Positions 1 to 10,293 are shown, counted from the stretch's first letter. The stretch is DNA of 64,000 nt from Erwinia pyri (GCF_030758455.1 NZ_CP132353.1:2480001-2544000); one strand, 5' to 3'. The notes: generated from the letters alone by a model not told the origin. Made by a program: numbers and translations.

Positions 1-471
1 CTGAGGCGGCGAAACGATCTGCTGCGTCAGATGCCAGCGCTGATAGCCCGTGACATCCACCGTGACAAAGCTGTAAGCAGCCTGACCAATCATCCCTTTT
101 TCGGTGCCCCTGATCGGACCCACTACGGTCACGATCTGATTATTGAAGTCAATCGGGTCAACAAAGCCTTTGATATCCGCATAGATACGGCCAATGGAGG
201 GCGTACCTAACAGCGGTCTTGCGGTGTCATCAAGACGCTGAGCCGCAATCTCCAGCCGGGTCATGCCATTTTTGTTCTCAACCTTAACCACCTTACCGCC
301 AAAGCGCGCCTCCTGGCCGACATAAAGCTGCGGCGCATTCAGCACCCGCACCAGATCCTGCTGAGGGGTTGGCGATGAGCCTTTCACCGAATCTGGCACG
401 CTCACGCAGCCAGAGAGCAGCACAGAGGCCAGTAACAGACTACCTAACTGCAAAAAAACGGATTTACGCAT
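1..471 (-). CDS. yeaY: Slp-family outer membrane lipoprotein (YeaY-like), 3' end outside window
   Basis: This is the N-terminal 157 codons of an Slp/YeaY-type lipoprotein; the stop lies beyond base 1. The start is the ATG at 469-471. A basic n-region and hydrophobic stretch end in the lipobox LLSGC with Cys22, which signals lipid modification and export. The visible remainder (motifs such as [13 protein letters not shown] and [12 protein letters not shown]) fits the beta-rich Slp domain. It follows tsaB on the same strand, as yeaY does in E. coli, with yoaA-tsaB-yeaY probably co-transcribed. Identity rests on lipobox plus synteny; the exact role of Slp proteins (stationary-phase outer membrane lipoproteins) is poorly known. 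Confidence 0.85.
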   Translation of the reverse strand, partial: MRKSVFLQLGSLLLASVLLSGCVSVPDSVKGSSPTPQQDLVRVLNAPQLYVGQEARFGGKVVKVENKNGMTRLEIAAQRLDDTARPLLGTPSIGRIYADIKGFVDPIDFNNQIVTVVGPIRGTEKGMIGQAAYSFVTVDVTGYQRWHLTQQIVSPPQ

Positions 472-527
472 AAAGTTCTCCAGGGTACTGACTACTATGA
501 CTGCATCCTTGTGAAATAGTTGCCCGT

Positions 528-1229
528 TTACTCGCGGCCCGGCAGTTTTTTCCAGGTGACTTCATTGCGCAGATAGGTCGGCTCTGCATGCTCAACAGCA
601 ACGCTCTTTCCGGCTGACAGCGCCTGCGCTGCCAGAGGAAGCATATCTTCGGCGCAGGGCAGCGTGACCTCAGTGGCCAGCAACACCGGGCCTGCGGTTT
701 CAGCAAGCGCAGGCCAGGCTTTCCAGCCGGTCCCCACCATTGCCCACTCTCCCGACAGCGTCGCAATCCGCGCCTGAGCCGCTTCCGGTTTCAGTACCGC
801 TTCACTCTCCGCCCCGTGCCAGACGCCCTGTTCATCACGCTGATATTCTGCCCAGTAAACTTCACCCATGCGTGCATCAATGGCTGCCAGCACCCGCGTT
901 GCTCCCTGCAGACGCCAGGCGCTCTGCGCCATGGTCTTCAGCGTGGAGACGCCGACCATCGGCAGCCCGGCACCCAGCGCCAGACCCTGAGCGATGCCAA
1001 TGCCGATGCGTACGCCGGTAAAGCTGCCTGGCCCCTGGCCAAATGCTAAAGCGTCCAGCCCGCTGAGCGTACTGCCGGTCTGCTGAAGGAGATCCTGCAC
1101 CATCGGCAAAATACGCTGGGTGTGCTCCCGGGCACAGAGTTCAAACCGGGCGGTGACCGCATCATCACTCAGCAGCGCCACGGAGCAGGCTTCCGTGGCC
1201 GTATCGATGGCTAAAATACGCGTGGACAT
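528..1229 (-). CDS. tsaB: tRNA threonylcarbamoyladenosine biosynthesis protein TsaB
   Basis: TsaB is the scaffold partner of TsaD (with TsaE) in making the universal N6-threonylcarbamoyladenosine at position 37 of ANN-decoding tRNAs. The 233-residue product has the ASKHA-fold N-terminus ([15 protein letters not shown]) and the conserved block [15 protein letters not shown] near residue 70. The frame is open further upstream, but the ATG at 1229 is chosen because a GAGGT ribosome site lies just before it and the protein then begins MSTRILAID as in the family. It sits 55 bases after yoaA and before yeaY on the same strand, the order seen in E. coli. Essential in most Enterobacterales. Confidence 0.97.
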   Translation of the reverse strand: MSTRILAIDTATEACSVALLSDDAVTARFELCAREHTQRILPMVQDLLQQTGSTLSGLDALAFGQGPGSFTGVRIGIGIAQGLALGAGLPMVGVSTLKTMAQSAWRLQGATRVLAAIDARMGEVYWAEYQRDEQGVWHGAESEAVLKPEAAQARIATLSGEWAMVGTGWKAWPALAETAGPVLLATEVTLPCAEDMLPLAAQALSAGKSVAVEHAEPTYLRNEVTWKKLPGRE

Positions 1230-1284
1230 ACATACCTCTACGGGAGAAATTTTCGGCGCGCAGCATAGCACACTGCGCGGAAGA

Positions 1285-3195
1285 TTACTGTTGTGGCGAC
1301 GGTTTAAGGAACTCAACTGCCTGATGAATATCGCGCGTTCGCGGCGTGGGCGGCAGGCTGTTGAGAAATACTGCGCCGTAAGGACGCATCACCAGTCGGT
1401 TATCGCAAATCACCAGCACGCCCCGGTCATCAACATCACGGATCAGGCGACCCACGCCCTGCTTGAGCGTGATCACCGCATCAGGAAGCTGGACCTCATC
1501 AAAGGGATCGCCGCCGCGCAGTTTACAATCCTCCATGCGCGCCTTTAACAAGGGATCGTCTGGCGAAGTAAACGGCAGCTTGTCGATAATGACCAGCGAA
1601 AGCACATCGCCCCGCACGTCCACTCCCTCCCAGAAGCTGCTGGTGGCGACCAGCAAAGCGTTACCGGCTGCGACAAACTGCTTGAGCAGCTGCCCTTTGC
1701 TGGTTTCTCCCTGCACCAGCACAGGTAAGGTCAGCATGGCGCGGAACTGTTCCGCCAGCTCCCGCATCATCTGGTGCGAAGTGCAGAGAAAGAAACAGCG
1801 GCCATTGTTGGCTTCAATCAGCGGCAGCAGCATTTTGGCCAGCTGCTTTGCCCCGCCGGGCTGGTTAGGCGAAGGCAGATTGCGCGGCACGCAAAGCAGC
1901 GCCTGGCTGGCAAAGTCGAACGGGCTCTCCAGGATCATGGTTTTGGCGTCAGTAACGCCGAGCCGCCCGACGAAGTGGGTCATCTGTTCGTTAACGGCCA
2001 GCGTGGCAGAGGTGAAAATCCAGCTTGCTGGCCGCTCGTCCATCACTTCACGGAAGCGATCCGACACCGAAAGCGGCGTCAGGGCCAGCACAAAGTGCCG
2101 CGAGTTACACTCATACCAGTAGCTGAAGCCAGGCTGCGACACATCCTTCAGCCGTTTAAGGCGGCCACGGTAGAGGGCGGCGCGTTCAAAAGCGGCATCC
2201 AGCAGTGCCGAGCGGCCCAGCGACAGTTTTGCCACGTCGTAACAGAGTTCCAGCGCATCATCCAGCAGCAGCAGCGCACGCTGAATGGCGGGATTGTTGA
2301 GAACGTCACGCAGGTTGCCGCGAAAACCGGGATCGCCCAGCACCAGCCGGAAGTCCTGCGCGCTCTGCGCCAGCCGGTCGGCAGATTTCTGCAGCTGCTG
2401 GACATCACGCACTTCGGTACGGTAGGCAATGGTAATGTCCCTGGCCAGATCGATAAGCTGTTTGCTTGAGAGCTGCTGGCCGAAATAGTGGCTGGCGATA
2501 TCGGGCATCTGATGTGCTTCATCGAAGATCATCACATCCGCCTCCGGGATCAGTTCAGCAAACCCGCTCTCTTTCACCACCATGTCGGCAAGAAACAGGT
2601 GGTGATTGACTACCACCACGTCGGCGTCCATCGCTTTACGCCGCGCTTTTACCACAAAACAATCTTTATACTGAGGGCAGTCACTGCCCAGACAGTTATC
2701 ATTGGTGCTGGTGACCAGCGGCCAGATGGTGCTGTCTTCCGCCACGCCGCCGCAGGTGCTGATATCGCCATCAACGGTTTCGCTGGACCAGCCGCGCAGA
2801 TGAACCAGATCGCTCATCGCCTGCACCGCCAGGTCTCCTCCCACCATTGACTGCTGTTCCAGCCGCTCAAGGCAGAGGTAGTTTGAACGCCCTTTCAGCA
2901 GCGCCACCTGACCTTTATAGTTCAGTGCTCTTGCTACGGTCGGCAAATCGCGGCTGTAGAGCTGATCCTGCAGCGCCTTTGAGCCGGTAGAGACGATCAC
3001 TTTTTTACCTGAGCGCAGCGCGGGGGCAAGGTAAGCGTAGGTTTTACCGGTTCCCGTACCTGCTTCCACCACCAGCTCACGCTTTTGCTCTATCGCCTCG
3101 CTAACCGCCAGGGCCATCTGGCGCTGCGGTTCACGCGGTTTGAAACCGGGAATGGCCAGCGCAAGCGCGCCATCTGCTGCAAAATCGTCTGCCAC
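1285..3195 (-). CDS. yoaA: DinG/XPD-family Fe-S DNA helicase YoaA
   Basis: YoaA is a superfamily 2 5'-3' helicase that in E. coli binds the polymerase III chi subunit HolC and helps repair blocked replication forks. The 636-residue product carries Walker [10 protein letters not shown] (residues 44-52), the DEAH box at 225-228 and a set of four cysteines (C108, C168, C173, C179) spaced as the iron-sulphur cluster ligands of the XPD/DinG family. C-terminal helicase motifs include [11 protein letters not shown] and QGVGRLIRD. Length matches the E. coli protein. It heads a probable yoaA-tsaB-yeaY operon. Confidence 0.96.
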   Translation of the reverse strand: MADDFAADGALALAIPGFKPREPQRQMALAVSEAIEQKRELVVEAGTGTGKTYAYLAPALRSGKKVIVSTGSKALQDQLYSRDLPTVARALNYKGQVALLKGRSNYLCLERLEQQSMVGGDLAVQAMSDLVHLRGWSSETVDGDISTCGGVAEDSTIWPLVTSTNDNCLGSDCPQYKDCFVVKARRKAMDADVVVVNHHLFLADMVVKESGFAELIPEADVMIFDEAHQMPDIASHYFGQQLSSKQLIDLARDITIAYRTEVRDVQQLQKSADRLAQSAQDFRLVLGDPGFRGNLRDVLNNPAIQRALLLLDDALELCYDVAKLSLGRSALLDAAFERAALYRGRLKRLKDVSQPGFSYWYECNSRHFVLALTPLSVSDRFREVMDERPASWIFTSATLAVNEQMTHFVGRLGVTDAKTMILESPFDFASQALLCVPRNLPSPNQPGGAKQLAKMLLPLIEANNGRCFFLCTSHQMMRELAEQFRAMLTLPVLVQGETSKGQLLKQFVAAGNALLVATSSFWEGVDVRGDVLSLVIIDKLPFTSPDDPLLKARMEDCKLRGGDPFDEVQLPDAVITLKQGVGRLIRDVDDRGVLVICDNRLVMRPYGAVFLNSLPPTPRTRDIHQAVEFLKPSPQQ

Positions 3196-3417
3196 ACTTC
3201 CTCACTACCCTTGATGAAAACACTGTAATTATGTCAGTATTAACTGAAAGGTGCAAAATTATTAAAATCAATAAGTTATATCATTTTTCTGGTTAATTAT
3301 TGCGCAATATGAGGTCGGGTGATGCACCCTTTCGCTACAATATTATCAAGGAGTTAAGTGATGTTTTCGCCCGACATTTCAACGTAAAAATCAGTTTACC
3401 GGCAGGCAGGGAGTCCC

Positions 3418-4146
3418 TTATAAATTTTCCTGCTTTCTTACTATGTTATGTAAGGCCAGTAAAATCACGCCGGTGCCAATAAATAACAGAAATCCATATC
3501 CAGTGAGATGAAACAGCCATATCCCTGCCACACCGCCAACCAGAAATGAGAGCAGTGTAAAAGAGTGAAGCTTCAGCCTTTCAAGGTAGAAGGGAGCCTC
3601 TTTTGGCGACTCTTTTCGCCTCAGCACATCGAAAAGCATCGCCAGCTCAATACCAATATCGGTTGATGTTCCCGATACATGCGTTGTTCTTACTCTTGCA
3701 TTAGAGAGTCGGGTAACGACTGCATTCTGTAACCCCATTAAAAAACTCAGGCTCAGGATAAGTAACATACCCGGAGAGAAGGGGGTCAGCCAGGTTTCAA
3801 CAATGCCCAGAACCACAAGTCCCACGCCTTCAATGACAATATTAAAGGCGTATACCGAGCGAATATTCCTTCTGCGCCCTGCATTAATAATGATGGTGGC
3901 GAATGCGGACCCAGCGATGAAGATAGCTACCAGAGAGAGAAAAAAAAGGCCCGGTGCGAAGTTAACTTTTGCCAGATGATCTGAGAGCGACGATACGTTA
4001 CCCGTCATATTGGCGGAAAAAAATCCTACGATTTCAAATGCTGCGGTGTTCAGAGCTCCAGCAACGGCAGCAAGGGTACAGGCAAGCTGTCTGTCTGCGG
4101 AGTTGCTACGTGAATTCTCAGGGCTTATCAGCATGGAACCTACCAT
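3418..4146 (-). CDS. DUF1275 (YoaK-type) multi-pass membrane protein
   Basis: The product of about 242 residues is a polytopic inner-membrane protein with the DUF1275 signature: an N-terminal block (AGALNTAAFEIVGFFSANMTGNVS) followed by about six hydrophobic helices, and the internal motif GLQNAVVTRLSNARVRTTHVSG. Function is unknown for the family. Start choice is uncertain: ATG at 4146 and ATG at 4134 are both possible (a short AGG lies before the latter). It is not part of the E. coli yoaA-yoaB neighbourhood, so it is a lineage-specific insertion between two syntenic genes. Flanking non-coding DNA is AT-rich. Confidence 0.85.
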   Translation of the reverse strand: MVGSMLISPENSRSNSADRQLACTLAAVAGALNTAAFEIVGFFSANMTGNVSSLSDHLAKVNFAPGLFFLSLVAIFIAGSAFATIIINAGRRRNIRSVYAFNIVIEGVGLVVLGIVETWLTPFSPGMLLILSLSFLMGLQNAVVTRLSNARVRTTHVSGTSTDIGIELAMLFDVLRRKESPKEAPFYLERLKLHSFTLLSFLVGGVAGIWLFHLTGYGFLLFIGTGVILLALHNIVRKQENL

Positions 4147-4152
4147 GTTCAA

Positions 4153-4524
4153 CTCAGATGCTTATATGATCCGCCCATTTCTGATCGCTAACAAGATCGC
4201 AAGTTTCAAAAAGTTAAATTCTTTTCTTACCTCGTATGAGTAAAAACGCATTTTAGCGCTGCGGGGATCGGGTCAGAATGATTATGGATTTCATTTATTA
4301 AGTAATGATAAGTGAAGAAGTTCCCAAAATTGCTGTTAATCAATCTTCTCTTGCTGGCTATCAGGCATCTTCGGTGGCGTAACGAAAGATGCCTTGCATC
4401 CCCACCGGAAAGATCGGATTTCCCTTTCCGGTGGGCGATTTTTGCTTCTCTAATCAGGCACGCTTTCTGGTAAACGTCTGAGGACAGGCAGTAAAAAGCC
4501 GCCCGCAGGCGGCTAATTTTTCTC
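4153..4524. other. Intergenic region with two strong inverted repeats
   Basis: No convincing protein gene is seen in this 372-base gap. It holds two hairpins: GGCATCTT (4364-4371) with AAGATGCC (4386-4393), and a 12-bp perfect stem CCCACCGGAAAG (4401-4412) with CTTTCCGGTGGG (4424-4435) followed by CGATTTTT. The second looks like a terminator read on the plus strand, although no plus-strand gene precedes it, so a small RNA ending here is possible. Confidence 0.5.
4401..4445 (+). terminator. Orphan intrinsic terminator
   Basis: A perfect 12-bp stem (4401-4412 with 4424-4435) is followed by a short T run within 4439-4443. It reads as a terminator only on the plus strand, and the nearest plus-strand gene ends far upstream. 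Its natural client could be an unannotated small RNA. Confidence 0.55.
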
Positions 4525-4656
4525 TTATTCCCGGAAAGGGTCGCGGATTTTCTCCCCCTCCACCTCTTCATCGGGTACAACATCTTCCTGTTCAGGAAAT
4601 TCTGTTACTACTTCATGCTGCGGAAGCGGATCGTCATAATCAGGATGTTCAGACAT
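4525..4656 (-). CDS. Small acidic protein, 43 residues
   Basis: An ORF of 44 codons starts at the ATG at 4656, preceded by AGAGGT at good spacing. The product begins MSEHPDYDDPLPQHE and ends KIRDPFRE, is rich in Asp and Glu (about one third of residues) and has no hydrophobic segment. I do not recognise a family. The strong ribosome site and lack of rare-codon runs support expression; shortness keeps confidence moderate. Confidence 0.5.
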   Translation of the reverse strand: MSEHPDYDDPLPQHEVVTEFPEQEDVVPDEEVEGEKIRDPFRE

Positions 4657-4893
4657 AATTACCTCTTAAAACAGATAGCGTATTAATAACTATAGAAGAT
4701 TCTGATGATTTTGCTTTGACAGCCTGGCGGCCAGGTAAGCTTGAATAGATCTGGCTTTAACACTGTTACACTCACTTTTTGCCGGTCATTTAACACGGCG
4801 CGCGACGCTGATTGATGATATTTTTAGCCTGAGTGACCCAAATCTGTTCCACACTGATTTAAAAGTGGAGAAAATCTTGATTAAGGTATTGAA

Positions 4894-5247
4894 ATGAAAA
4901 ATGAAATAACCAGAGTTGAACCCGTTGAACACCGTATGTCCGAAGCGGTGATTCATAACGACACCATCTATTACACCAGCGTGCCGGAAAACCTGGATGA
5001 AGATGCAGAAGCGCAAACGGCGAACGCGCTGGCGGTGATTGACCGGCTCCTGACCAGCGTGGGTTCAGATAAAAGCAAAATTCTGGATGCCACCATTTTT
5101 CTGGTGAACAAAGAAGATTTCCAGGCGATGAACCGCGCATGGGATGCCTGGGTTTCACCAGGCAATGCGCCGGTGCGCTGTACCGTTCAGGCCGGATTAA
5201 TGAACCCGAAATATCTGGTGGAAATCAAAGTGATCGCCGCCCGATAA
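4894..5247 (+). CDS. yoaB: RidA/YjgF/UK114-family protein YoaB
   Basis: RidA-family proteins hydrolyse reactive enamine/imine intermediates from PLP enzymes such as threonine dehydratase. The 117-residue product has the family core: MSEAVIHNDTIYYTSVPE near the N-terminus, DATIFLVNKEDFQAMN in the middle and APVRCTVQAGL...VEIKVIA at the end, including the Arg of the active-site pocket. Length and gene position (beside yoaA and before the pabB region) match E. coli yoaB, so the YoaB subgroup is assigned. Whether this paralogue has true imine deaminase activity cannot be told from sequence. Confidence 0.93.
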   Translation: MKNEITRVEPVEHRMSEAVIHNDTIYYTSVPENLDEDAEAQTANALAVIDRLLTSVGSDKSKILDATIFLVNKEDFQAMNRAWDAWVSPGNAPVRCTVQAGLMNPKYLVEIKVIAAR

Positions 5248-5267
5248 GCGGCTGGCGGGTGTGCGTT

Positions 5268-6299
5268 TTACTGCGCAAAAAGCACCTGCCGCCCGGCAAC
5301 TGAAGGAAAGACGCAGCGAACGTTGTGTTTACAACCCGCCACAATCGATAAACGATGCGGCGTGGCGGGTTGCAGAACCTGCCGATCATAGCGGGCATAA
5401 TTGATGCCGCGATCCAGGCGGGAGCTGCCCTGCAGCATAGCCGCGCAGGACTTATCCAGAATTCGCCAGTAGCTTCCCGCTCCCTTTCCCCGGTCATCAG
5501 CGCCTTCAAGATAGGCTATGTTTGCCTTGCGATAGCTTTCACGCGCTGCAGCCCTGCTGGTAGCCAGCCAGACGGGCAGGCGATCCGTGCCATATTTCCA
5601 CTCGTTTGCGCTAGCGCAGCCCGATTCTGGCCGGTTATCAAAATAGAGCCAGCTTCCGGGATCGGCAACCACGTAGCGCACGGCAATATCCGCAGGAGGA
5701 TGGGCAAAAGGGATATAGTGCTGAACAAACTGCCCACCGGCAGAAAAGCCCGCCACCGTAACAGAACGGATCCCTGGCCAGCGCTGTTTCAGATCCTTCA
5801 TTAACGCATCCAGTGCGGCAAAAGCACTCAGGCGCTTTCGTTCATCCAGCTCACCCGCCAGCCAGCTGCTACACCGCCAGAGCGCGTCATCTGGCTGTAG
5901 CCTGGGTAAACCGGGTGAATGACAGTGCCTGGCTTGCTCTGCAGAAACCTGAAAAAGTGGGGCAACGATAACGGTGTGGTTAGCTGCAGGGTTGCCCTGC
6001 GCCGCTGCCAGAGTAGCTGACAGCGTAGCGCCCACATCGCGCGGGTGGCCGTGAAGCACAATGGCCGCAGAAGTGACGCTGTCACTTTTAGCATTAACCG
6101 TAAAGTAGTGAAATTCACCAGCCCGGTTGGGGAGTGTGAAGTGCTGCTCTATGGCTTCGGGGGGCAACGGTAAAGCAGCCCCTGCCTGCTGAGGGAGAAG
6201 GATCCAGCAGGCGATAAACATCAAAGCGGCCAGCAGGCCTGATTGCACACCAGGCCAGCGCTTAGTTTCAGTAATCGTCTTCCTCTTCTTCCTCATCAT
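5268..6299 (-). CDS. Secreted alpha/beta-hydrolase-fold protein
   Basis: The product of about 343 residues has a basic n-region, one hydrophobic signal segment ([14 protein letters not shown]) and a probable cleavage site at QAGA, so it is exported. The mature part has an alpha/beta hydrolase look: VLHGHPRDV (oxyanion-type HGHP), nucleophile elbow [10 protein letters not shown] and later Asp/His candidates ([16 protein letters not shown]). Several cysteines fit a periplasmic disulfide protein. The start is uncertain; tandem ATGs at 6299 and 6296 are favoured, while upstream in-frame starts would lengthen an already long overlap. The 5' end overlaps yoaH by 32 bases. Substrate unknown; this gene is absent from the E. 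coli arrangement. Confidence 0.8.
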   Translation of the reverse strand: MMRKKRKTITETKRWPGVQSGLLAALMFIACWILLPQQAGAALPLPPEAIEQHFTLPNRAGEFHYFTVNAKSDSVTSAAIVLHGHPRDVGATLSATLAAAQGNPAANHTVIVAPLFQVSAEQARHCHSPGLPRLQPDDALWRCSSWLAGELDERKRLSAFAALDALMKDLKQRWPGIRSVTVAGFSAGGQFVQHYIPFAHPPADIAVRYVVADPGSWLYFDNRPESGCASANEWKYGTDRLPVWLATSRAAARESYRKANIAYLEGADDRGKGAGSYWRILDKSCAAMLQGSSRLDRGINYARYDRQVLQPATPHRLSIVAGCKHNVRCVFPSVAGRQVLFAQ

Positions 6300-6510
6300 C
6301 CTGCCGCCGCTCAGACTCCTCTTGGTCATACTCTTCATCTTCGTCGTCAAAGCGTGCAGTAATCATGCCGCCGGTATGCGTTTCGCGAATTTCAGCCGCC
6401 ACCAGCTGAATGGCCTCTCCACTGCTCATGCCTTCTGACATCAGCTGCTGAATACGCTCGACGGCCTGCTGCTGCTGTTCATGAGAAAGTGCCGGTAAAC
6501 CAATATTCAT
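6268..6510 (-). CDS. yoaH: YoaH (UPF0181) with an extended acidic C-terminal tail
   Basis: The first 55 or so residues ([20 protein letters not shown], then [14 protein letters not shown] and ARFDDEDE) match the UPF0181/YoaH family, a small helical protein of unknown function encoded divergently from pabB as here. E. coli YoaH is about 59 residues from memory; this one has 80 because it continues into a tail made almost only of Glu, Asp, Gln, Arg and Tyr. That tail is encoded in the DNA that also holds the start of the downstream hydrolase gene, in another frame. Confidence 0.92.
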   Translation of the reverse strand: MNIGLPALSHEQQQQAVERIQQLMSEGMSSGEAIQLVAAEIRETHTGGMITARFDDEDEEYDQEESERRQDDEEEEEDDY

Positions 6511-6621
6511 ATCTGCTCCTGTTATCCCGCACGGATTATTCCACGCGCAACAAACAGATGCCAGCGGGGGAAAAATATGCCAGGCTTGCTGCCTGTTATT
6601 TGTCTGACCTGCTGAACCATC

Positions 6622-7986
6622 ATGTCACCTGTTTATTATCCTCTTGAGTATACGCCGGAAGCCCTTGGGAATCTGTTTGGTTTTATTGCCGATCGGCCCT
6701 GGTCGATGCTGCTGCATTCCGGCTTTGCCGAACACAGCGATAATCGCTTTGATATCATGGTGGCCGAACCCCATACCACGCTGATCACCCGGGGTCAGTT
6801 CACCCATATCCAACAGGGTGAAACGCTTGAAATCAGTGAAGAGGATCCTCTCAAGCTCCTGGATCAGGCGCTGGCAAAGAGTGGTTTCCGGGCGCCAGCA
6901 CGGGATGACCTGCCCTTTCAGGGCGGTGCGCTGGGACTGTTTGGTTACGATTTAGGCCGCCGTTTTGAGCATTTACCGAACCTGGCTGAACAAGACCTGA
7001 CCACGCCCGATATGGCCGTTGGCCTCTACAGCTGGGCGCTGGTTGCCGATCATCGGTTGAAAAAACTGACGCTGGTTGCGCACCAGGAGGGCGAAGCCAG
7101 GCTGGCATGGCTGAAAGCGCTGAAACCCGGCAGGCAGGCTGACGCTTTTCAGCTCACAAGCGGCTGGCAATCGAACATGACGCGCGAGGAATATGGTGAG
7201 AAATTTCGCCGCGTACAGCAGTGGTTGCAGAGCGGCGACTGTTATCAGATCAATCTCGCTCAACGCTTCCAGGCCAGCTACAGCGGTGATGAATGGCAGG
7301 CCTTCCAACAGTTGAATCAACAGAACCGCGCGCCGTTCAGCGCTTTTTTGCGCTTGCCGGAGAGCGCTCTGCTCAGCCTTTCGCCGGAACGTTTTCTGAA
7401 AATGCGCGGCAATCGGATTGAGACCCGTCCGATCAAAGGCACCCTCCCCCGGCTGAAGGATCCGCAGCAGGATCGCCAGCAGGCTGAGAAGCTGGCGAAC
7501 TCCCCGAAAGATCGCGCAGAGAACGTCATGATTGTGGATCTGATGCGTAACGACATCGGCCGGGCAGCCGAACCGGGCAGCGTGGCGGTGCCGGAGCTGT
7601 TTGTGGTGGAGCCTTTTCCCGCGGTCCATCATCTGGTGAGTACCGTGACCGCCAGACTGAAGCCCTCACTCAGCGCCTGCGACCTGCTACGCGCCTGTTT
7701 CCCCGGCGGCTCCATCACCGGGGCGCCCAAAGTGCGGGCAATGGAAATTATTGATGCGCTGGAGCCGCACCGCCGTAATGCCTGGTGCGGCAGCATTGGC
7801 TATCTCAGCGCCTGCGGCAATATGGATACCAGCATTACCATCCGCACCCTGACTGCCGAACAGGGCATGCTCTACTGCTCAGCCGGTGGCGGCATTGTGG
7901 CGGACAGTAATGAGCAGTCGGAATATCAGGAAACCTTCGATAAAGTGAACCGCATTCTTCCCTGCCTGGATAAACACAATGCCTGA
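6622..7986 (+). CDS. pabB: Aminodeoxychorismate synthase component I (PabB)
   Basis: PabB converts chorismate plus ammonia (supplied by PabA) to 4-amino-4-deoxychorismate for folate. The 454-residue product has the chorismate-binding domain with PIKGTLPR (the Lys that attacks chorismate), [20 protein letters not shown], and the signature [19 protein letters not shown]. Length equals the E. coli enzyme. The start ATG at 6622 lies in a divergent promoter region shared with yoaH, and the 3' end overlaps nudL by 8 bases, indicating translational coupling. Confidence 0.97.
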   Translation: MSPVYYPLEYTPEALGNLFGFIADRPWSMLLHSGFAEHSDNRFDIMVAEPHTTLITRGQFTHIQQGETLEISEEDPLKLLDQALAKSGFRAPARDDLPFQGGALGLFGYDLGRRFEHLPNLAEQDLTTPDMAVGLYSWALVADHRLKKLTLVAHQEGEARLAWLKALKPGRQADAFQLTSGWQSNMTREEYGEKFRRVQQWLQSGDCYQINLAQRFQASYSGDEWQAFQQLNQQNRAPFSAFLRLPESALLSLSPERFLKMRGNRIETRPIKGTLPRLKDPQQDRQQAEKLANSPKDRAENVMIVDLMRNDIGRAAEPGSVAVPELFVVEPFPAVHHLVSTVTARLKPSLSACDLLRACFPGGSITGAPKVRAMEIIDALEPHRRNAWCGSIGYLSACGNMDTSITIRTLTAEQGMLYCSAGGGIVADSNEQSEYQETFDKVNRILPCLDKHNA

Positions 7987-8566
7987 CACCGCTCTGACGC
8001 TCGCCCGATTTATGAGTCGCTTTGTGCTGCAACGGCCTGAGGTGCCCGACGATGCTTTGCCCACCCGTCAGGCTGCAGTGCTGGTCCCTGTTGTCGACCG
8101 TCCCCGCCCCTCTCTTTTATTAACGCGCCGCGCCGCTACGCTGCGTAAACACGCGGGCCAGGTCGCCTTTCCGGGCGGGATGCGGGATCCTGAAGACAGC
8201 TCGCTAATCGTTACCGCGCTGCGTGAAGCGCAGGAAGAGGTCGCCATTCCCCCCGACTCTGTGCGGGTGGTAGGCGTTTTGCCTGCCGTCACCAGCAGCA
8301 CAGGTTTCCAGGTAACGCCCGTGGTCGGCATCGTGCCTGCCACGCTGAGCTGGCATCCTAACGAGGGTGAAGTAGAATCAGTTTTCGAAATGCCGCTGCA
8401 GGAAGCGCTTCGCCTGGGGCGTTACTTTCCGCTGGATATCCAGCGTCAGAATATTTCCCACCGCGTCTGGCTCTCCTGGTTTGATGACTATTTTATCTGG
8501 GGCATGACCGCCGGCATTATCCGGCAGCTCAGCCTGCAGGTGACAGATCTCTCCGATCCTGATTAA
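7979..8566 (+). CDS. nudL: Nudix hydrolase NudL (putative CoA pyrophosphatase)
   Basis: The 195-residue product has the family N-terminal signature [21 protein letters not shown] followed by a full Nudix box, GMRDPEDS...REAQEEVAI, that binds the catalytic metal (REXXEE at its core). This arrangement marks the UPF0035/CoA-diphosphatase branch, thought to cut CoA and derivatives to phosphopantetheine and 3',5'-ADP. It overlaps pabB by 8 bases and precedes sdaA as in E. coli (yeaB). Substrate is inferred from the family. Confidence 0.94.
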   Translation: MPDTALTLARFMSRFVLQRPEVPDDALPTRQAAVLVPVVDRPRPSLLLTRRAATLRKHAGQVAFPGGMRDPEDSSLIVTALREAQEEVAIPPDSVRVVGVLPAVTSSTGFQVTPVVGIVPATLSWHPNEGEVESVFEMPLQEALRLGRYFPLDIQRQNISHRVWLSWFDDYFIWGMTAGIIRQLSLQVTDLSDPD

Positions 8567-8896
8567 CTTATCGACAAAAGCTCTGCGTAATAAATTACTG
8601 ACAGTTTTTTTCACCATTTTTTCAGCAAATATGCTTATCAAATCACTTCATAATTGCGCCTCTTCGTATATATTGCACCCCCATGGCAACATGAACTCTC
8701 TGACGTTGCGTTTTAAGCCGTTTGCCGTGACTGGATTTGGTTCAGTCAGCGGATAAACCGTCAGGGATCGGCCTCACAGCCATAACATTCTTGTCTTACA
8801 GTGATGAGATAATTTCATGCGATCCTCTCTGAGAGAGGGTTACTATGACAGCGGTAAAGTCAGGCAAGCCCAAGTGGCTCAGTAAAGGAACAGAGT
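8567..8896. other. sdaA leader region with hairpin over an upstream ORF's ribosome site
   Basis: This 330-base gap holds the sdaA promoter and leader. Visible elements are AT-rich promoter-like DNA around 8580-8690, a hairpin TGACTG/CAGTCA near 8729-8749, and a hairpin CCTCTC (8824-8829)/GAGAGG (8833-8838) that covers the GAGAGGG ribosome site of a 19-codon ORF starting at 8845. In E. coli, sdaA is controlled by Lrp; no site is assigned here. Confidence 0.5.
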
Positions 8897-8904
8897 GTGA
8901 TTAG
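8845..8904 (+). CDS. Putative 19-residue leader peptide overlapping the sdaA start
   Basis: ATG at 8845 follows GAGAGGG at good spacing and opens a 19-codon ORF reading [19 protein letters not shown], ending at TAG 8902-8904. It overlaps the GTG start of sdaA by 8 bases in another frame, an arrangement suited to translational coupling. Its own ribosome site can pair in a 6-bp hairpin. No known leader peptide is recognised; it may simply be fortuitous. Confidence 0.4.
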   Translation: MTAVKSGKPKWLSKGTECD

Positions 8905-10261
8905 CGTTTTTGACATGTTCAAAATTGGCATTGGCCCTTCCAGCTCGCATACGGTAGGTCCCATGAAAGCCGGCAAACAGTTTGTCGACGATCTGCTGGA
9001 TAACGGCAAGCTGGAGAGCGTAACGCGCATCGCCGTTGACGTGTATGGCTCGCTCTCGTTAACCGGTAAGGGCCACCACACTGATATCGCTATTATTATG
9101 GGCCTCTCCGGCGCCTCGCCGGAAAGCGTGGATATTGATGGCATCCCGGCATTTATTCGTGATGTTGAGGAGCGTCAGCGTCTGTTGCTGGCCAATGGCC
9201 AACAGGAAGTCGATTTCCCACGTGAAGGCGGCATGGTTTTCCGCAGCGATAACCTTTCGCTGCATGAAAACGGTATGCGGATCCACGCCTTTGCCGGTGA
9301 AACGCTGATTTACAGCAAAACTTACTACTCCGTCGGCGGAGGCTTTATCGTTGATGAGGAGCACTTCGGGCAGACGGCGCTGAATGAAGTGACCGTACCC
9401 TACCCGTTTAATTCTGCCAAAGAGATGCTGGCTCATTGCCATGAAACCGGGCTCTCCTTGTCCGGCCTGATCATGAAGAATGAGCTGGCGTTGCATAGCC
9501 GTGCGGAGATTGAACGCTATTTTGGCGACGTCTGGCAAAGCATGCGGGACTGTATCGACCGCGGGCTGAATACCGAAGGCGTATTGCCTGGCCCATTACG
9601 CGTTCCTCGCCGTGCTTCTGCGCTACGCCGTCTGTTGGTCTCTTCCGACAAGCTCTCCAGCGACCCGATGAACGTCATCGACTGGGTCAATATGTTTGCC
9701 CTGGCGGTTAATGAAGAGAATGCGGCCGGTGGACGCGTGGTCACCGCCCCCACTAACGGTGCCTGCGGCATCGTGCCCGCTGTGCTGGCCTACTACGACC
9801 ACTTTATCGAATCGGTCAGCCCCGATATCTTTATTCGTTACTTCCTGGCTTGCGGCGCCGTAGGGATCCTCTACAAGATGAACGCCTCGATTTCGGGCGC
9901 GGAAGTGGGATGTCAGGGAGAAGTGGGCGTGGCCTGTTCAATGGCTGCTGCCGGTCTGGCTGAGCTTCTGGGTGCCAGTCCCGAGCAGGTTTGCGTGGCG
10001 GCTGAGATAGGCATGGAACATAATCTCGGGCTGACCTGCGATCCGGTGGCGGGTCAGGTACAGGTTCCCTGTATTGAACGTAACGCCATTGCCTCCGTAA
10101 AAGCGATCAACTCTGCCCGAATGGCGATGCGTCGTACCAGTGAAGCCCGTGTTTCATTAGATAAGGTAATTGAAACCATGTATGAAACGGGCAAGGATAT
10201 GAATGCAAAATATCGTGAAACCTCACGCGGCGGTCTTGCCATCAAAGTGCAGTGTGACTGA
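8897..10261 (+). CDS. sdaA: L-serine ammonia-lyase (L-serine deaminase I)
   Basis: SdaA converts L-serine to pyruvate and ammonia using a [4Fe-4S] cluster. The 454-residue single-chain product has the beta subdomain block [15 protein letters not shown] near the N-terminus and the alpha domain with [11 protein letters not shown] and the later cysteines expected for the cluster ([16 protein letters not shown]). The start is the GTG at 8897, giving [10 protein letters not shown] as in E. coli SdaA. A terminator hairpin follows at 10294. Order pabB-nudL-sdaA-pdeD is that of E. coli. Confidence 0.97.
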   Translation: MISVFDMFKIGIGPSSSHTVGPMKAGKQFVDDLLDNGKLESVTRIAVDVYGSLSLTGKGHHTDIAIIMGLSGASPESVDIDGIPAFIRDVEERQRLLLANGQQEVDFPREGGMVFRSDNLSLHENGMRIHAFAGETLIYSKTYYSVGGGFIVDEEHFGQTALNEVTVPYPFNSAKEMLAHCHETGLSLSGLIMKNELALHSRAEIERYFGDVWQSMRDCIDRGLNTEGVLPGPLRVPRRASALRRLLVSSDKLSSDPMNVIDWVNMFALAVNEENAAGGRVVTAPTNGACGIVPAVLAYYDHFIESVSPDIFIRYFLACGAVGILYKMNASISGAEVGCQGEVGVACSMAAAGLAELLGASPEQVCVAAEIGMEHNLGLTCDPVAGQVQVPCIERNAIASVKAINSARMAMRRTSEARVSLDKVIETMYETGKDMNAKYRETSRGGLAIKVQCD

Positions 10262-10293
10262 TTCTTTCGGGCCGACGCGCCGCTGAGCGCTTG

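Noticed and set aside
4227..4583. 118-codon minus-strand ORF
   Set aside because: It spans the hairpins and terminator region and part of the small acidic ORF in another frame, has no ribosome site and no domain.
8824..8840. TPP riboswitch (CTGAGA motif) in the sdaA leader
   Set aside because: Only the six-base motif is present, as part of a simple palindrome, and sdaA is unrelated to thiamine.
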